Origin: JAIVJM01 sp963816985
GTDB lineage: Bacteria > Acidobacteriota > Blastocatellia > Pyrinomonadales > Pyrinomonadaceae
DNA length: 64,000 nucleotides
Direction: 5' to 3'
NCBI GenBank assembly: GCA_963816985.1
Contig: CAWFMF010000004.1
Coordinates: forward strand, 682,001 to 746,000
Below the pieces are notes generated by a model. That model did no database searches, had not been told where the DNA came from, and saw only the letters and a list, made by a program, of their open reading frames with translations. Below are positions 54,506 to 63,547 of this stretch, in pieces. The position numbers were made by a program, and so were the translations under genes. The stretch's first letter is position 1. The number at the start of each line of letters is the position of its first letter.

Positions 54506-55318
54506 ATGAGTAATTCCGAGTCGAAATTGGTCGAGCATCTGCTGGCGAAGCCCGACGTGCACGAGCGTTGGGAGGGCGGCTACCGGACGGCGGAGAACGA
54601 GAGCTTCTACGAGCAGGCCTTCGACTACATGATTGACGTTTTGCGCCCGCCCAAGGGCGCGACCTTCCTCGACGTGGGCTGCGGCCCGTGCGCGCATTCG
54701 GTGCGTCTCGCGCGGCGCGGCTTCAACGTCCGGGCGGTGGACTTCTCCGAGAGCGCCCTCAAGATGGCCGCCGAGTATGTGCGGGAGCGCGGGCTGGAGG
54801 ATCGCATAAGCCTCCAACGTGAGAGCCTGCTCGGACTCTCTTTCCCCGACGAGAGCTTCGACTACATCCTCTGCTGGGGCGTGCTCATGCACATCCCCGA
54901 AGTCGGGCGGGCCGTCGCGGAAATCGCGCGCGTCCTCAAACCCGGCGGCGTGCTCGTCGTCAGCGAGGGCAACAAGGCTTCGCTCGAAGCCGTCGGCGTG
55001 CGCGGCCTGAAGCGGCTTCTGGGCAAAGAGAAGGCCGAGGTCAAGGAGACGCCCGAAGGTGTCGAATACTGGAAGGCCGAGGGCGACGACGCGCTCGTCA
55101 CGCGGCAGGCGAACGTGACGTGGCTGATGGAGAGTTTCGCGCGGCACGGGCTCACCGTCGAGCGGCGCGTCGCGGGCCAGTTCTCCGAGGCCTACGCGAT
55201 GGTCTCAGCCGCCCCGCTCAAGCGGCTCGTCCACGGGTTCAATAGTTTCTGGTTCCGTCGCGTCAAGTCGCCCGGCCTCGCCTACGGCAACCTCCTTTTC
55301 CTGCGGAAGAAAAGTTAA
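54506..55318 (+). CDS. Class I SAM-dependent methyltransferase
   Basis: 270 residues with motif I TFLDVGCGPCAHSVRLARRG, then FNVRAVDFSESALKMAAEYV, SFDYILCWGVLMHIPEVGRA and IARVLKPGGVLVVSEGNKAS. MHIPE is the usual UbiE/COQ5-like acidic post-motif. The ATG at 54506 follows AGAGGAAG and TAAGG, while an upstream in-frame ATG at 54293 lies inside the -10 region. It heads a plus-strand run with two glycosyltransferases and a PEP-CTERM gene. Confidence 0.88.
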   Translation: MSNSESKLVEHLLAKPDVHERWEGGYRTAENESFYEQAFDYMIDVLRPPKGATFLDVGCGPCAHSVRLARRGFNVRAVDFSESALKMAAEYVRERGLEDRISLQRESLLGLSFPDESFDYILCWGVLMHIPEVGRAVAEIARVLKPGGVLVVSEGNKASLEAVGVRGLKRLLGKEKAEVKETPEGVEYWKAEGDDALVTRQANVTWLMESFARHGLTVERRVAGQFSEAYAMVSAAPLKRLVHGFNSFWFRRVKSPGLAYGNLLFLRKKS

Positions 55319-55349
55319 GCGGAAGCCGCCGCCGTCTTTTTTTGTCTCG

Positions 55350-56537
55350 ATGAGAGCGACAATCAAACTGCTCGCGTTGATGGAGGCGACGACGGTCACA
55401 GGCCCCGCCAAGCACCTCATCAACTTCTACACACGCGCCCGCGCGCAACGTCCGGCGGCGGACGGGCTCCCGCGCGTCGAGGGGACAATCGTGACGTTCG
55501 AGCGCGGCGGAGGAGGCGAGCCGAATGAGTTCGTCGCGGCGGCGCGCGACGCGGGGATAGAGGTTGATGTGCTCGAAGAGAGATTCCGTTTCGACACGGG
55601 CGTCATCGCGCAGTTGCGCCGCGTCGTCGAGCGGCGCGCGCCCGACATCATCGAGACGCACATGATTAAGTCGCACTTCCTCGTCAAGCTTTCGGGTTTG
55701 GGGCGGCGTCTGAGATGGGTCGCTTACCATCACGGCTACACGACGACTGATTTGAAGATGCTCGTCTACAACCAGTTCAACCGCTGGTCGCTCCCTTCAG
55801 CCGACCGCGTCATCACGGTCTGCGAGCCCTTCGCCGCGCAGCTCGCACGCAACGGCGTCGAGCGCGCGAAAATCTCCGTCCGTCACAACTCCATCACGCC
55901 GCCCGCGCCCGTCAATGAGGAAGAAGTCGAAACGCTCCGCCGCAAGCTCGGACTGAGCGGCGACGAGCGACTCATCCTCTCCGTCGGGCGTCTCTCGCGC
56001 GAGAAGGGCCACGCCGATTTGGTCGCGGCGCTCGGCGAGTTGCAGAGGCTCAAACCCGGTCTGAACTTTAAGCTCATCGTCGTCGGAGAGGGGCCGGAAC
56101 GCGTGCGCGTCGAGAGCGCGGGCGAGGCGGCGGGCGTCGCCGCTCGACTCGTCTTCGCCGGGCACATAAGCGACGTGCGCCCGTTCTACGCACTGGCCGA
56201 CGTGCTGGCGCTCCCCTCCCACAGCGAAGGCTCGCCGCTCGTCCTGCTCGAAGCGATGGCCGCCGGTCTGCCGGTCGTCTCGACGCGCGTCGGCGGCGTG
56301 CCTGAGATGGTCTCGGACGAAGAGAGCGCGCTCCTCGTCGAGCCGCGCGACGCGCTCTCGCTGGCCGCCGCGCTCGGACGCGCGCTGGAGGATGAGGGAC
56401 TGGCGCGCACGCTCGCGGCGAACGCCTCGGCGCGCGCCGCCGAGCATTTCTCGCCCGAAGCGCAGGTGCGTTCGCTCGTCGAAATCTACAGCCGTCTGGT
56501 CAACGGCGGAGGCCCGCCGGAGGCCGGGGCGTCGTGA
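55350..56537 (+). CDS. Family 4 glycosyltransferase
   Basis: 395 residues of GT-B fold: TTVTGPAKHLINFYTRARAQ, DIIETHMIKSHFLVKLSGLG, WVAYHHGYTTTDLKMLVYNQ, LILSVGRLSREKGHADLVAA, VLALPSHSEGSPLVLLEAMA with the E-x7-E donor site, GLPVVSTRVGGVPEMVSDEE. It starts 31 bp after the methyltransferase. Its GTGA end overlaps the next gene's start. Confidence 0.9.
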   Translation: MRATIKLLALMEATTVTGPAKHLINFYTRARAQRPAADGLPRVEGTIVTFERGGGGEPNEFVAAARDAGIEVDVLEERFRFDTGVIAQLRRVVERRAPDIIETHMIKSHFLVKLSGLGRRLRWVAYHHGYTTTDLKMLVYNQFNRWSLPSADRVITVCEPFAAQLARNGVERAKISVRHNSITPPAPVNEEEVETLRRKLGLSGDERLILSVGRLSREKGHADLVAALGELQRLKPGLNFKLIVVGEGPERVRVESAGEAAGVAARLVFAGHISDVRPFYALADVLALPSHSEGSPLVLLEAMAAGLPVVSTRVGGVPEMVSDEESALLVEPRDALSLAAALGRALEDEGLARTLAANASARAAEHFSPEAQVRSLVEIYSRLVNGGGPPEAGAS

Positions 56538-57514
56538 CGCCTGAGTCAAAACGAGTGCGCGTCTCCGTCATCATCCCGCTCTACAACAAAGCGCCTTACG
56601 TGCGGCGCGCGCTCAACTCGGTCGCGGCGCAGACCTTCCGCGACTTCGAGCTGATAGTCGTGGACGACGGCTCGACCGACGAGGGCGCAAAGGTCGTCGA
56701 GTCATACGAAGACTCGCGCGTCCGTCTCCTCCGCCAGCCGAACGCGGGGCCGGGCGCGGCGCGCAACCGTGGTGTCGAAGAGGCGCGGGGCGAGCTTGTC
56801 GCCTTCCTCGACGCCGACGACGAGTGGACGCCCGACTATCTCTCGGAGAGCGTGCGGCTCTTGGACGAGTACGGCGCGGGCGTGGCGTCCGTGACTTCCG
56901 GTTACGTCCTGATGCCCGGCGGCGCGTCGGCGGAAGCAATGTGGCGCGCGCGCGGTTTGAGCGAAGGCGTGCACAGCCTCACGCCGGAGACTTCCGCCGC
57001 GCTGGCCGTCTACATGCTCGCTTACATGTCGCCGTGCTCGACTGTCGCCCGCGCCGAAGTCTTCCGCCGCTGGGGCGGCTTCTACGAACGCGAACGCTGC
57101 CTCTACGCCGAAGACGCCTTCCTCTGGCTCAAGTTTCTGCTGAACGAGCGCGTGGCCTTCAACCTCGCGCCGCTCGTGCGCTTCCACGCCGACGCCTCGG
57201 CGCTGAGCAATAACCTGCCGGGCGCGCGCCCCGTCGAGCCGTTCCTCCTCCACCCGGAAGAGATAGAAGCCGCCTGCCCGCCGCACCTCCAACCGCTGCT
57301 CGCGCGGATACTCGCGGCCCGCGCCTTCAAGACCGCCTGCGTGCTCGGCTACTGGGGCGACTGGCGCGCGGCAAACTCTCTGGCCCGCCGCCACGGCGCG
57401 GTCGAGGGCCGCTGGCGGCTCCCTTTCTACGTCCCTTCGCTCGTCTGCCGCACGCCCTTCGGGGCCGCGCTCGGCGGGGTTTGGCGCGCCCTGCGCGCGC
57501 GACGCGCCTCCTGA
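56534..57514 (+). CDS. Family 2 glycosyltransferase
   Basis: 326 residues with a GT-A domain: VRVSVIIPLYNKAPYVRRAL, FELIVVDDGSTDEGAKVVES, NAGPGAARNRGVEEARGELV, AFLDADDEWTPDYLSES. It begins with a GTG that overlaps the GT4 stop by 4 bp, showing translational coupling. Late blocks RCLYAEDAFLWLKFLLNERV and FLLHPEEIEA are typical of polymer glycosyltransferases. The sugar is not identifiable. Confidence 0.9.
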   Translation: MTPESKRVRVSVIIPLYNKAPYVRRALNSVAAQTFRDFELIVVDDGSTDEGAKVVESYEDSRVRLLRQPNAGPGAARNRGVEEARGELVAFLDADDEWTPDYLSESVRLLDEYGAGVASVTSGYVLMPGGASAEAMWRARGLSEGVHSLTPETSAALAVYMLAYMSPCSTVARAEVFRRWGGFYERERCLYAEDAFLWLKFLLNERVAFNLAPLVRFHADASALSNNLPGARPVEPFLLHPEEIEAACPPHLQPLLARILAARAFKTACVLGYWGDWRAANSLARRHGAVEGRWRLPFYVPSLVCRTPFGAALGGVWRALRARRAS

Positions 57515-57635
57515 AACACGCGCCGGGCGCGGAAAGATATTGATGGAACTATCAACCCTTTGCCCGTATACTTGCCCCGCCGCGCCGCAGGGTTAAGAAG
57601 ACCGACGAATTCATATCTCACAAGGGAAGCGCCCG

Positions 57636-58346
57636 ATGTCATCGTCCGAGAAATACACTACCCCTCTCGTCATCCTGCTGACGTGCCTCTTCATCTTCTG
57701 CACCGCGCCCGAAGCTCGCGCCGACGAACTCGTCATCACCGGCGGCATCGTCAGGATCGGCGGCGAGCCTTTCTCGCGTAACGCCTTCCGCGCCTACTTG
57801 TTTGATTTCTCCGGCACCAACTTCAGCGTCAGGTCTGGGGCGGGCGACGGGGAAAGCAGGCAGCAGCCGGACGGCCCGTGCGGCTTCGAGGCGTGTCAGC
57901 CCGGCACTGTGGTCTCGCCGGGCAGCCGCGCGCACTCCGAGAACCCCGGCACGGTGATGTTCAACGGCGTCACCTACTCGGCGTGGATGTTCGGAACCGG
58001 GAACCTCACGTTCACGGGGCCGAGCGTCGTCATCCCGGACACGGGCGCGACGCTCGTTGATGTCTCGACTAATTTCTCCATGACCGGCACGCTGGCCGTT
58101 CACGACCTGTTGATCCCGGAGCACCCGCTACTCTTCACCATGAACTTCACCGGACAGGGAACCGCCGTCCTGACCTTCCAGCTTATCGTTAACGGCCCCG
58201 CGAATACCGGCTACTATCTCCGCAACATTACTTATCAGTTCAGCGACCCCGTGCCCGAACCCGCCACGCTGCTGCTGTTCGGCACGGGGCTGGCGGGCGC
58301 GGCGGGCGCTTATCAACGCCGGAGGCGACGGCTCAACGAGACATAA
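57636..58346 (+). CDS. PEP-CTERM sorting-domain protein
   Basis: 236 residues with a signal peptide (LVILLTCLFIFCTAPEARAD), a beta-rich middle (NFSVRSGAGDGESRQQPDGP, VMFNGVTYSAWMFGTGNLTF) and a textbook C-terminal signal: VPEPATLLLFGTGLAGAAGA followed by YQRRRRR. It should be an exosortase substrate. It ends the plus-strand run with two glycosyltransferases, so it may be secreted together with the polymer. The two Cys in PCGFEACQ could form a disulfide. The promoter is not obvious; TATACT lies at 57567. Confidence 0.9.
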   Translation: MSSSEKYTTPLVILLTCLFIFCTAPEARADELVITGGIVRIGGEPFSRNAFRAYLFDFSGTNFSVRSGAGDGESRQQPDGPCGFEACQPGTVVSPGSRAHSENPGTVMFNGVTYSAWMFGTGNLTFTGPSVVIPDTGATLVDVSTNFSMTGTLAVHDLLIPEHPLLFTMNFTGQGTAVLTFQLIVNGPANTGYYLRNITYQFSDPVPEPATLLLFGTGLAGAAGAYQRRRRRLNET

Positions 58347-58364
58347 GCTTCGGCTGCTAAAAGA

Positions 58365-58419
58365 CGAAGGCGCGTGGATGAAGAAACTTTTGAAGAGTCT
58401 CTTCCTCCACGCGCCTTCG
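58365..58419. terminator. Convergent terminator
   Basis: A long stem, CGAAGGCGCGTGGA with TCCACGCGCCTTCG plus a GAAGA/TCTTC extension, lies between the plus-strand PEP-CTERM gene and the minus-strand YdcF-like gene. On the minus strand it is followed by TCTTTTAG. Confidence 0.7.
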
Positions 58420-58448
58420 CGTTTGCGGTTCTCGTCCCTGCGAGTCTT

Positions 58449-59099
58449 TCAATACCGCAGGCGGTAGTAAATCATCTTCACGTACTCGCCGGGGACGAGT
58501 TGCCAGCCGAGCGGTCGGAGCCACCAGAGGGCGGCGCGCGGCGTCTGTCGCCCCGGCTCGACCGGCTCGACTCCGACCCGCACGCCGCTCCCCTCGAAGA
58601 CCCTCCGCAAAGTCCAGCGAGCGCGCCGCGACTGGTAGCCGGAAGTGACGACCAGCAGCGAGCCGACGCCCCGCGCGGCGGCGTAACCCTTGAGCGCCCC
58701 GACCTCATCGAATGTGCCGGAGACCACCTGCGGGACGACTTCGATTTTATTCGCCGGGACGCCCGCGCGGCGCAGCTCTTCGGCGGCCATCTCGACGAAG
58801 AGCGGGTTGCGCTCCTGCGAGGCGTCCCAGCCGCCGCGCTGTCCGTCGTTCGTTAAAATGATGTAGGGCGCGCGCCCCTCCTTGAACAACTCAGCCGCGC
58901 GCCGCGTGCGCTCGACGTAAGTCGCCGAGCCCGCCAGCACCACCAACGCGTCGGCGTGCGGGAGGTCTTCGCCGACGACCAGCCAACGCGCCGCCGCCCA
59001 AGCCCCCACAGACCACACCGCGAGCGCGACCGCCGCGACCAGAGCGTAACGCCGCGCGCGGCTCGCCGCCGGTGGTCGTGTCTTCGGCGCGGAGGCCAC
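58449..59099 (-). CDS. YdcF/DUF218-family membrane protein
   Basis: 216 residues. One N-terminal membrane helix (YALVAAVALAVWSVGAWAAA) is followed by the DUF218 fold: HADALVVLAGSATYVERTRR, PYIILTNDGQRGGWDASQER, LLVVTSGYQSRRARWTLRRV. These proteins are linked to envelope or polysaccharide steps, but the reaction is generally unknown. The start is GTG at 59099, supported by AAGGAGG 11 nt upstream; a longer frame upstream translates the neighbouring gene in the wrong phase. It follows the GT4 gene by 23 bp. Confidence 0.82.
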   Translation of the reverse strand: MASAPKTRPPAASRARRYALVAAVALAVWSVGAWAAARWLVVGEDLPHADALVVLAGSATYVERTRRAAELFKEGRAPYIILTNDGQRGGWDASQERNPLFVEMAAEELRRAGVPANKIEVVPQVVSGTFDEVGALKGYAAARGVGSLLVVTSGYQSRRARWTLRRVFEGSGVRVGVEPVEPGRQTPRAALWWLRPLGWQLVPGEYVKMIYYRLRY

Positions 59100-59122
59100 C
59101 GTCCCGTTCGCCTCCTTCAACT

Positions 59123-60319
59123 TCAAGCGCTCGCGCGCGGCACGCCCGCGACCGGCTGCGAAGTCTCCGGCGCGCGCCGCGCGATCAGCTCTTCGTACAG
59201 CGCCTCGGCGTGCGAGAGCTGCGCCTCGCACGAAAATGTCTCCGCGACGACGCGCCGCCCGCGCTCGCCCATCAAACGCGCCCTCTCCGGCTCCTTCAAT
59301 AACGATGCGACGCGCGCGCCCAACAACGCGTCGTCGCCCGAAGGGACGAGGAAGCCGGTCTCGCCTTCGATGATTGCTTCGCGCGCGCCGCCGACATCGG
59401 TCGCCACCACGGGCCGCGCGGCGGCCATGTATTCGAGGATCGAGTTGGAGAAGCCTTCCGCCGTCGAGCTGAGCGCGCACACGTCCGAGACGGCCAGAAG
59501 CTCCGCGACCCGCGCGCACCGCCCCGTGAAGAACACGTCCGCGCCGATGCCGAGCTGCGCGGCGTAAGATCGCAGCTCATCCATCAACGCGCCCTCGCCC
59601 GCGATGACGAAGGCGGCGTCCGCGACCTCGTCTTTCACGCGGCGCGCGGCGCGCAGGAATGTCGCGTGGTCTTTGGTCTTGTTCTGCACGTTGGCGACGA
59701 TGGTGACGAAACGCCGGTCGCGCGGCAGGCCGAAGGAGTCGAGCGCCGCCTCGCGGCTGAAGCCGGCGGGCGGCTCCACGCGCCTCATGTCGAGCCCGTT
59801 GTAGAGCGTCACAATCTTCTCCGAACTGACGCCGCCCCGGACGAGAAATTCGCGCACCGCTTCGGCATTGACCACGAGGCGGTGCGTTAAAGCGTAGGCG
59901 CGGCGTTCGAGTAAATCCTGCGCCGTGGTGCGGAAGCCCTCGGTGTCGCGGCGCGAGGCGATGCGCGCGGGCGTGCGCGCTAACGCCGCCGCGAACACGC
60001 CGAAGATGTTGGTGTAGAGGTCGTGCGCGTGGACGACCGAGACGCGCCGCTCGCGCAAGTGACGCGCGAGCCGAAAGACCTGCCGGACGAAACTCACACT
60101 CCCGAAGCCGCCGAGGCGGTACTCCTTAATCTCGCCGAGGTCGAGCCTCTCGGCCTCTTCGCGCAGCACGCCGTGCGCGTTGAGGCAGGCGAGGCTCACG
60201 TCAAAGCGCCCGTGCTCTTTGAGCAGCCGCACGAGCTGCAAGGTCTGGCGCTCGGTGCCGCCCTGCTCGAAGCTGTTGATGAGGTGGAGGACGTTGGGTT
60301 TCAAGGTCTGAAAGCTCAT
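59123..60319 (-). CDS. Family 4 glycosyltransferase
   Basis: 398 residues of GT-B fold: NVLHLINSFEQGGTERQTLQ, VSVVHAHDLYTNIFGVFAAA, RFVTIVANVQNKTKDHATFL, AAFVIAGEGALMDELRSYAA, CALSSTAEGFSNSILEYMAA with E-x7-E, RPVVATDVGGAREAIIEGET. The ATG at 60319 is preferred to one at 60406 that begins in repeat DNA. It resembles XrtA-locus GT4 proteins, which is context-based. Confidence 0.9.
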   Translation of the reverse strand: MSFQTLKPNVLHLINSFEQGGTERQTLQLVRLLKEHGRFDVSLACLNAHGVLREEAERLDLGEIKEYRLGGFGSVSFVRQVFRLARHLRERRVSVVHAHDLYTNIFGVFAAALARTPARIASRRDTEGFRTTAQDLLERRAYALTHRLVVNAEAVREFLVRGGVSSEKIVTLYNGLDMRRVEPPAGFSREAALDSFGLPRDRRFVTIVANVQNKTKDHATFLRAARRVKDEVADAAFVIAGEGALMDELRSYAAQLGIGADVFFTGRCARVAELLAVSDVCALSSTAEGFSNSILEYMAAARPVVATDVGGAREAIIEGETGFLVPSGDDALLGARVASLLKEPERARLMGERGRRVVAETFSCEAQLSHAEALYEELIARRAPETSQPVAGVPRASA

Positions 60320-60327
60320 CCGATGCA

Positions 60328-60427
60328 GGTTAGAATTGCGAGTTTGGTAGTTGCGAGTGTGAAGACCAGTCGGCGTTCGGTGGTTCAATCCAAAATCCAA
60401 GACCAATCGCTACAATCGCAAAATCGA
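60328..60427. repeat. Degenerate heptamer-like inverted repeat H11
   Basis: Arms with weak 7-bp periodicity (ATTGCGA, GTTTGGT, AGTTGCGA on one side; ATCCAAAATCCAAGACCAAT and CAATCGC on the other) and the core TGAAGACC. It fills the gap between asnB and the GT4 gene. Pairing is imperfect, so it is only a probable member of the family. Confidence 0.45.
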
Positions 60428-60428
60428 T

Positions 60429-62363
60429 TTAGGCGAGCGCCGTTTCGCCGATTGACTCGCTGCGCTCGCGCGCGGCGACGCCGCCGCCGTCCGCGAACTG
60501 CCGGTGCCAGAGTTCGAGGACGAAGAGCGCCCAGAGTTCGGTCGAGTGGTCGCGCCGCCCGCGCTCGTGCTCTTCGAAGAGCAGCTCGACGTAGCGCGGC
60601 TCGGCGAAGCCGCGTTGACGAGAGCGCTGCTCCATGAGCGTCCCGCGCACGCGGTCGCGGAGCTGCTCATTTATCCACTGTTCGATGGGGACGCCGAAGC
60701 CCTGCTTGGGTCGTTCTAAAATCTCCGGCGGCACGAGGTCGCGCACCGCGCGCTTCAGGAGGTACTTGGTCTCCAAGCCCCGCATCTTGAGCGAGGCGGG
60801 GATGCGCGTCACGAACTCAATCAGCTTGTGGTCGAGCAAAGGCACGCGCGCTTCGAGGCTCGCGGCCATGCTCATCCGGTCAACCTTGGTGAGGATGTCG
60901 CCGGGCAGATAAGTCTTGCTGTCGAGATAGAGGAGCGCGTCGAGCGGGTCTGTGGAGCCGGAGCGCGCGGCGTGCGCGCGGAACATCTCGGCGGGACGCG
61001 ACGCGCCGCCGTTCAACTGGCGGCGGAAGTCTTCCGTGTAGAGCGCGGACTTGTTGAGACGCGTGAAGACCGAGACCGATTCGAGGTAGCGGTCGAGCCC
61101 GTCGAAGGCCACGTCGTGGATGAAGTTGCGGCCCCGCGCGCCGTGCGGAAGCCTCCGCGCCGCGCGCTGCATCAAGCCTTCACGGACGAAACGCGGCAGG
61201 CGGGCGAAGCCGCTCCGCTGGCGGTCAATGACGTAGCGCGTGTAGCCCGCGAACAACTCGTCGCCGCCGTCGCCGGAGAGGACGACCTTGACGTGCTCGC
61301 GCGCGAGCTTCGAGACCATGTAGGTCGGGATGGATGAGGAGTCGGCGAAGGGCTCGTCGAAGTGCCAGACCAGCTCGTCCACGACCGCGCAGATGTCGGG
61401 CGTGACGACGAACTCGTGGTGCTCCGTCCCGAAATGTTCGGCGGCGACGCGCGCGTACTTCAACTCGTTGTAGCTGTCCTCGTTGAAGCCGATGGAGAAG
61501 GTCTTGACGGGCCTGTCCGTGTGGCGGGCCATGAGGCCGACGACCGTGGAAGAGTCCACGCCGCCGGAGAGGAACGCGCCGAGCGGCACGTCCGCGACGA
61601 GGCGCAGACGCACCGACTCGTCGAGCAAAGCGCGCAGCTCTTCGAGATAATCTTCCTCGCGCCGCTCTTTAGCTTCCTCGAAGCGGAAGTCCCAGTATTG
61701 TTCGACGTGTACGCACCCGTCGGCGAACGTGAGATGGCAACCGGGCGGGAGTTTCTCGACGCCCCGGAAGATGGCGAGCGGGTCGGGGACATAGCCGTAA
61801 GTCAGATAGGCGTCGAGCGCGGAAGGGTCTATCTCGCGCCCGACCTCCGGGTGGACGAGTAAGGATTTGAGTTCCGAGCCGAAGACGAGCGAGCCGCGCG
61901 CGGTCAGGGTGTAGTAGAGAGGTTTTTTGCCAACGCGGTCGCGCGCGATGAAGAGGCGGCGACGGCGCTCGTCCCAGATGGCGAAGGCGAACATGCCGCG
62001 CAGGTGCTCGACGCACGCCGCGCCGTACTCCTCGAAGGCGTGGACGATAGCCTCGGTGTCGCAGTGGGTCTTGAAGACGTGGCCGCGCGCTTCTAGTTCC
62101 CTTTGGAGTTCACGGTAGTTATAAATCTCGCCGTTGAAGACGATGCTCAGCGACGGGTCGCAGCCCGAAAGCGGTTGATGACCGCCCGCGAGGTCAATGA
62201 TCGAGAGGCGGCGCATGCCGAGCGCGGCCCCGCCACGGACGAGCGTCCCCTGATCGTCCGGCCCGCGGTGCGCGATGACGCGGCACATGCGTTCGAGCAC
62301 GTCGCGGCGCTCGCCCTCCGCGAGGGCGTCCACGTCACCGACGAATCCGGCTATCCCACACAT
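60429..62363 (-). CDS. asnB: Glutamine-dependent asparagine synthase-like amidotransferase (XrtA-locus type)
   Basis: 644 residues. MCGIAGFVG places the catalytic Cys at position 2 for a class II glutaminase, with RMCRVIAHRGPDDQG, LGMRRLSIIDLAGGHQPLSG and SIVFNGEIYNYRELQRELEA. The synthetase half has ADVPLGAFLSGGVDSSTVVG (PP-loop), VKVVLSGDGGDELFAGYTRY and SMAASLEARVPLLDHKLIEF. Very similar enzymes occur in exosortase-linked polysaccharide loci, where they probably amidate a uronic acid or modify the polymer rather than make free asparagine. That role is inferred from context. Confidence 0.88.
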   Translation of the reverse strand: MCGIAGFVGDVDALAEGERRDVLERMCRVIAHRGPDDQGTLVRGGAALGMRRLSIIDLAGGHQPLSGCDPSLSIVFNGEIYNYRELQRELEARGHVFKTHCDTEAIVHAFEEYGAACVEHLRGMFAFAIWDERRRRLFIARDRVGKKPLYYTLTARGSLVFGSELKSLLVHPEVGREIDPSALDAYLTYGYVPDPLAIFRGVEKLPPGCHLTFADGCVHVEQYWDFRFEEAKERREEDYLEELRALLDESVRLRLVADVPLGAFLSGGVDSSTVVGLMARHTDRPVKTFSIGFNEDSYNELKYARVAAEHFGTEHHEFVVTPDICAVVDELVWHFDEPFADSSSIPTYMVSKLAREHVKVVLSGDGGDELFAGYTRYVIDRQRSGFARLPRFVREGLMQRAARRLPHGARGRNFIHDVAFDGLDRYLESVSVFTRLNKSALYTEDFRRQLNGGASRPAEMFRAHAARSGSTDPLDALLYLDSKTYLPGDILTKVDRMSMAASLEARVPLLDHKLIEFVTRIPASLKMRGLETKYLLKRAVRDLVPPEILERPKQGFGVPIEQWINEQLRDRVRGTLMEQRSRQRGFAEPRYVELLFEEHERGRRDHSTELWALFVLELWHRQFADGGGVAARERSESIGETALA

Positions 62364-62380
62364 AACTTTTTTCTTAACCT

Positions 62381-63547
62381 TTACAGAACCGGCTCGCGGA
62401 TCGGCTCCCAACGCGCGTAACGCTCGCCGCGCACGAACTTGTAGAAGGCGATGACCGACGCGAGGTTGGCGAGCACGAAGTAGTGCGCGAGCGCGAGCGG
62501 CTTGAAGCGAAGCCCCGCGCGCTCCAAGAGCCAGCCGAGCGCCGCCGCCGTGTAAAAAAGCAACTGACCCACAAGGAGCGCGGCGAAGAACCACGAGCGC
62601 GGCGCGAGCCACGCCGTCGAAATGAAGACGAGCATGAGAAAGACGGGCACGAGGTAACGCATGACCTTGTGCGACAAAAGCTCGACGGCGTAGAAGCCCG
62701 TGCGCAGTGGGTTCATCAAGGCGCGGTGACGCCAGAGGTCTGTGTACGTCTGCGCGATGACGCGGACGCGCATTCGCAGCTCCTTATCAGCTTGGCGGTT
62801 CGTCTCTTCTTCGCACACCGCCGAAGGTTCGTAGACGGCGCGCAAGCCCTGCTCGACCATCTTCGTGGCGATGATGAAGTCGCTGCACGCCTCGTGATAG
62901 AGCGGCACGTAGGCCGCGCGGCGCACGGCGTAGAGGCAGCCCGACGCGCCGATGAGCGAGCAGGCGCGGCTCTCGTGCGTCTTAAGGAAAGTCTCATAGC
63001 CCCAGTAGGATTTCGCGCCGCTCCCGACCGCCGAGCCCGTGCGGTCAACGTAGACGAGCCGCCCGGCGACGCAGCCCACCGAAGCGTCCGCGAAGTTCGG
63101 CGCGAGCGCGCGGAGCACGTCCGTTCGATAGAGTGTCGTGGCGTCGGAGAAGAGGATGATTTCGCCGCGCGCGAGTTCGACCGCCGCGTTCTGCGCCGCC
63201 GTCTTGCCGAGACGTTCGGCCTGCCGGTGCAGGCGCACGCCGCGCGTGGAGAAGCTTCGTGCGATCTCGTCCGTGCGGTCTGAGGAGCAGTCCGAGGCGA
63301 CGATGATTTCGAGTTTGTCCGAAGGGTATTCGAGCGCGAGCGTGTTCTCCAACTTCGCGGCGAGGTCTCGCTCCTCGTTGTAGGCGGTGATGATGACGGT
63401 CACTTCGGGTTCGCACGCCGCGCGCCGGACGGGTCGCGGGCGCACGCGGCTCAGCGTCCACACCAGCGCCGGGTAGCCGACGTAGGCGTAGAAGAGCGCC
63501 GCCGCGCCCGACCAGAAGACCACTTTCGCCAGCAGTTCGACGCTCAA
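62381..63547 (-). CDS. Membrane glycosyltransferase, family 2
   Basis: 388 residues. A hydrophobic N-terminus (VVFWSGAAALFYAYVGYPAL) is followed by the GT-A domain VTVIITAYNEERDLAAKLEN, KLEIIVASDCSSDRTDEIA, GEIILFSDATTLYRTDVLRA, GASGCLYAVRRAAYV and ACSDFIIATKMVEQGLRAVY. Three or more C-terminal membrane helices follow (VMRYLVPVFLMLVFISTAWL, LLVGQLLFYTAAALGWLLER). It appears to start with TTG at 63547, overlapping the stop of the upstream gene (TTGA); GAGGGTC lies before it. It would add a sugar and may also extrude the chain, as in cellulose synthase-like enzymes. Confidence 0.86.
   Translation of the reverse strand: MSVELLAKVVFWSGAAALFYAYVGYPALVWTLSRVRPRPVRRAACEPEVTVIITAYNEERDLAAKLENTLALEYPSDKLEIIVASDCSSDRTDEIARSFSTRGVRLHRQAERLGKTAAQNAAVELARGEIILFSDATTLYRTDVLRALAPNFADASVGCVAGRLVYVDRTGSAVGSGAKSYWGYETFLKTHESRACSLIGASGCLYAVRRAAYVPLYHEACSDFIIATKMVEQGLRAVYEPSAVCEEETNRQADKELRMRVRVIAQTYTDLWRHRALMNPLRTGFYAVELLSHKVMRYLVPVFLMLVFISTAWLAPRSWFFAALLVGQLLFYTAAALGWLLERAGLRFKPLALAHYFVLANLASVIAFYKFVRGERYARWEPIREPVL

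Noticed and set aside
57539..57572. Sigma-70 promoter TTGATG/TATACT before the PEP-CTERM gene
   Set aside because: The spacing is 22 bp, too long; only the TATACT box is plausible.
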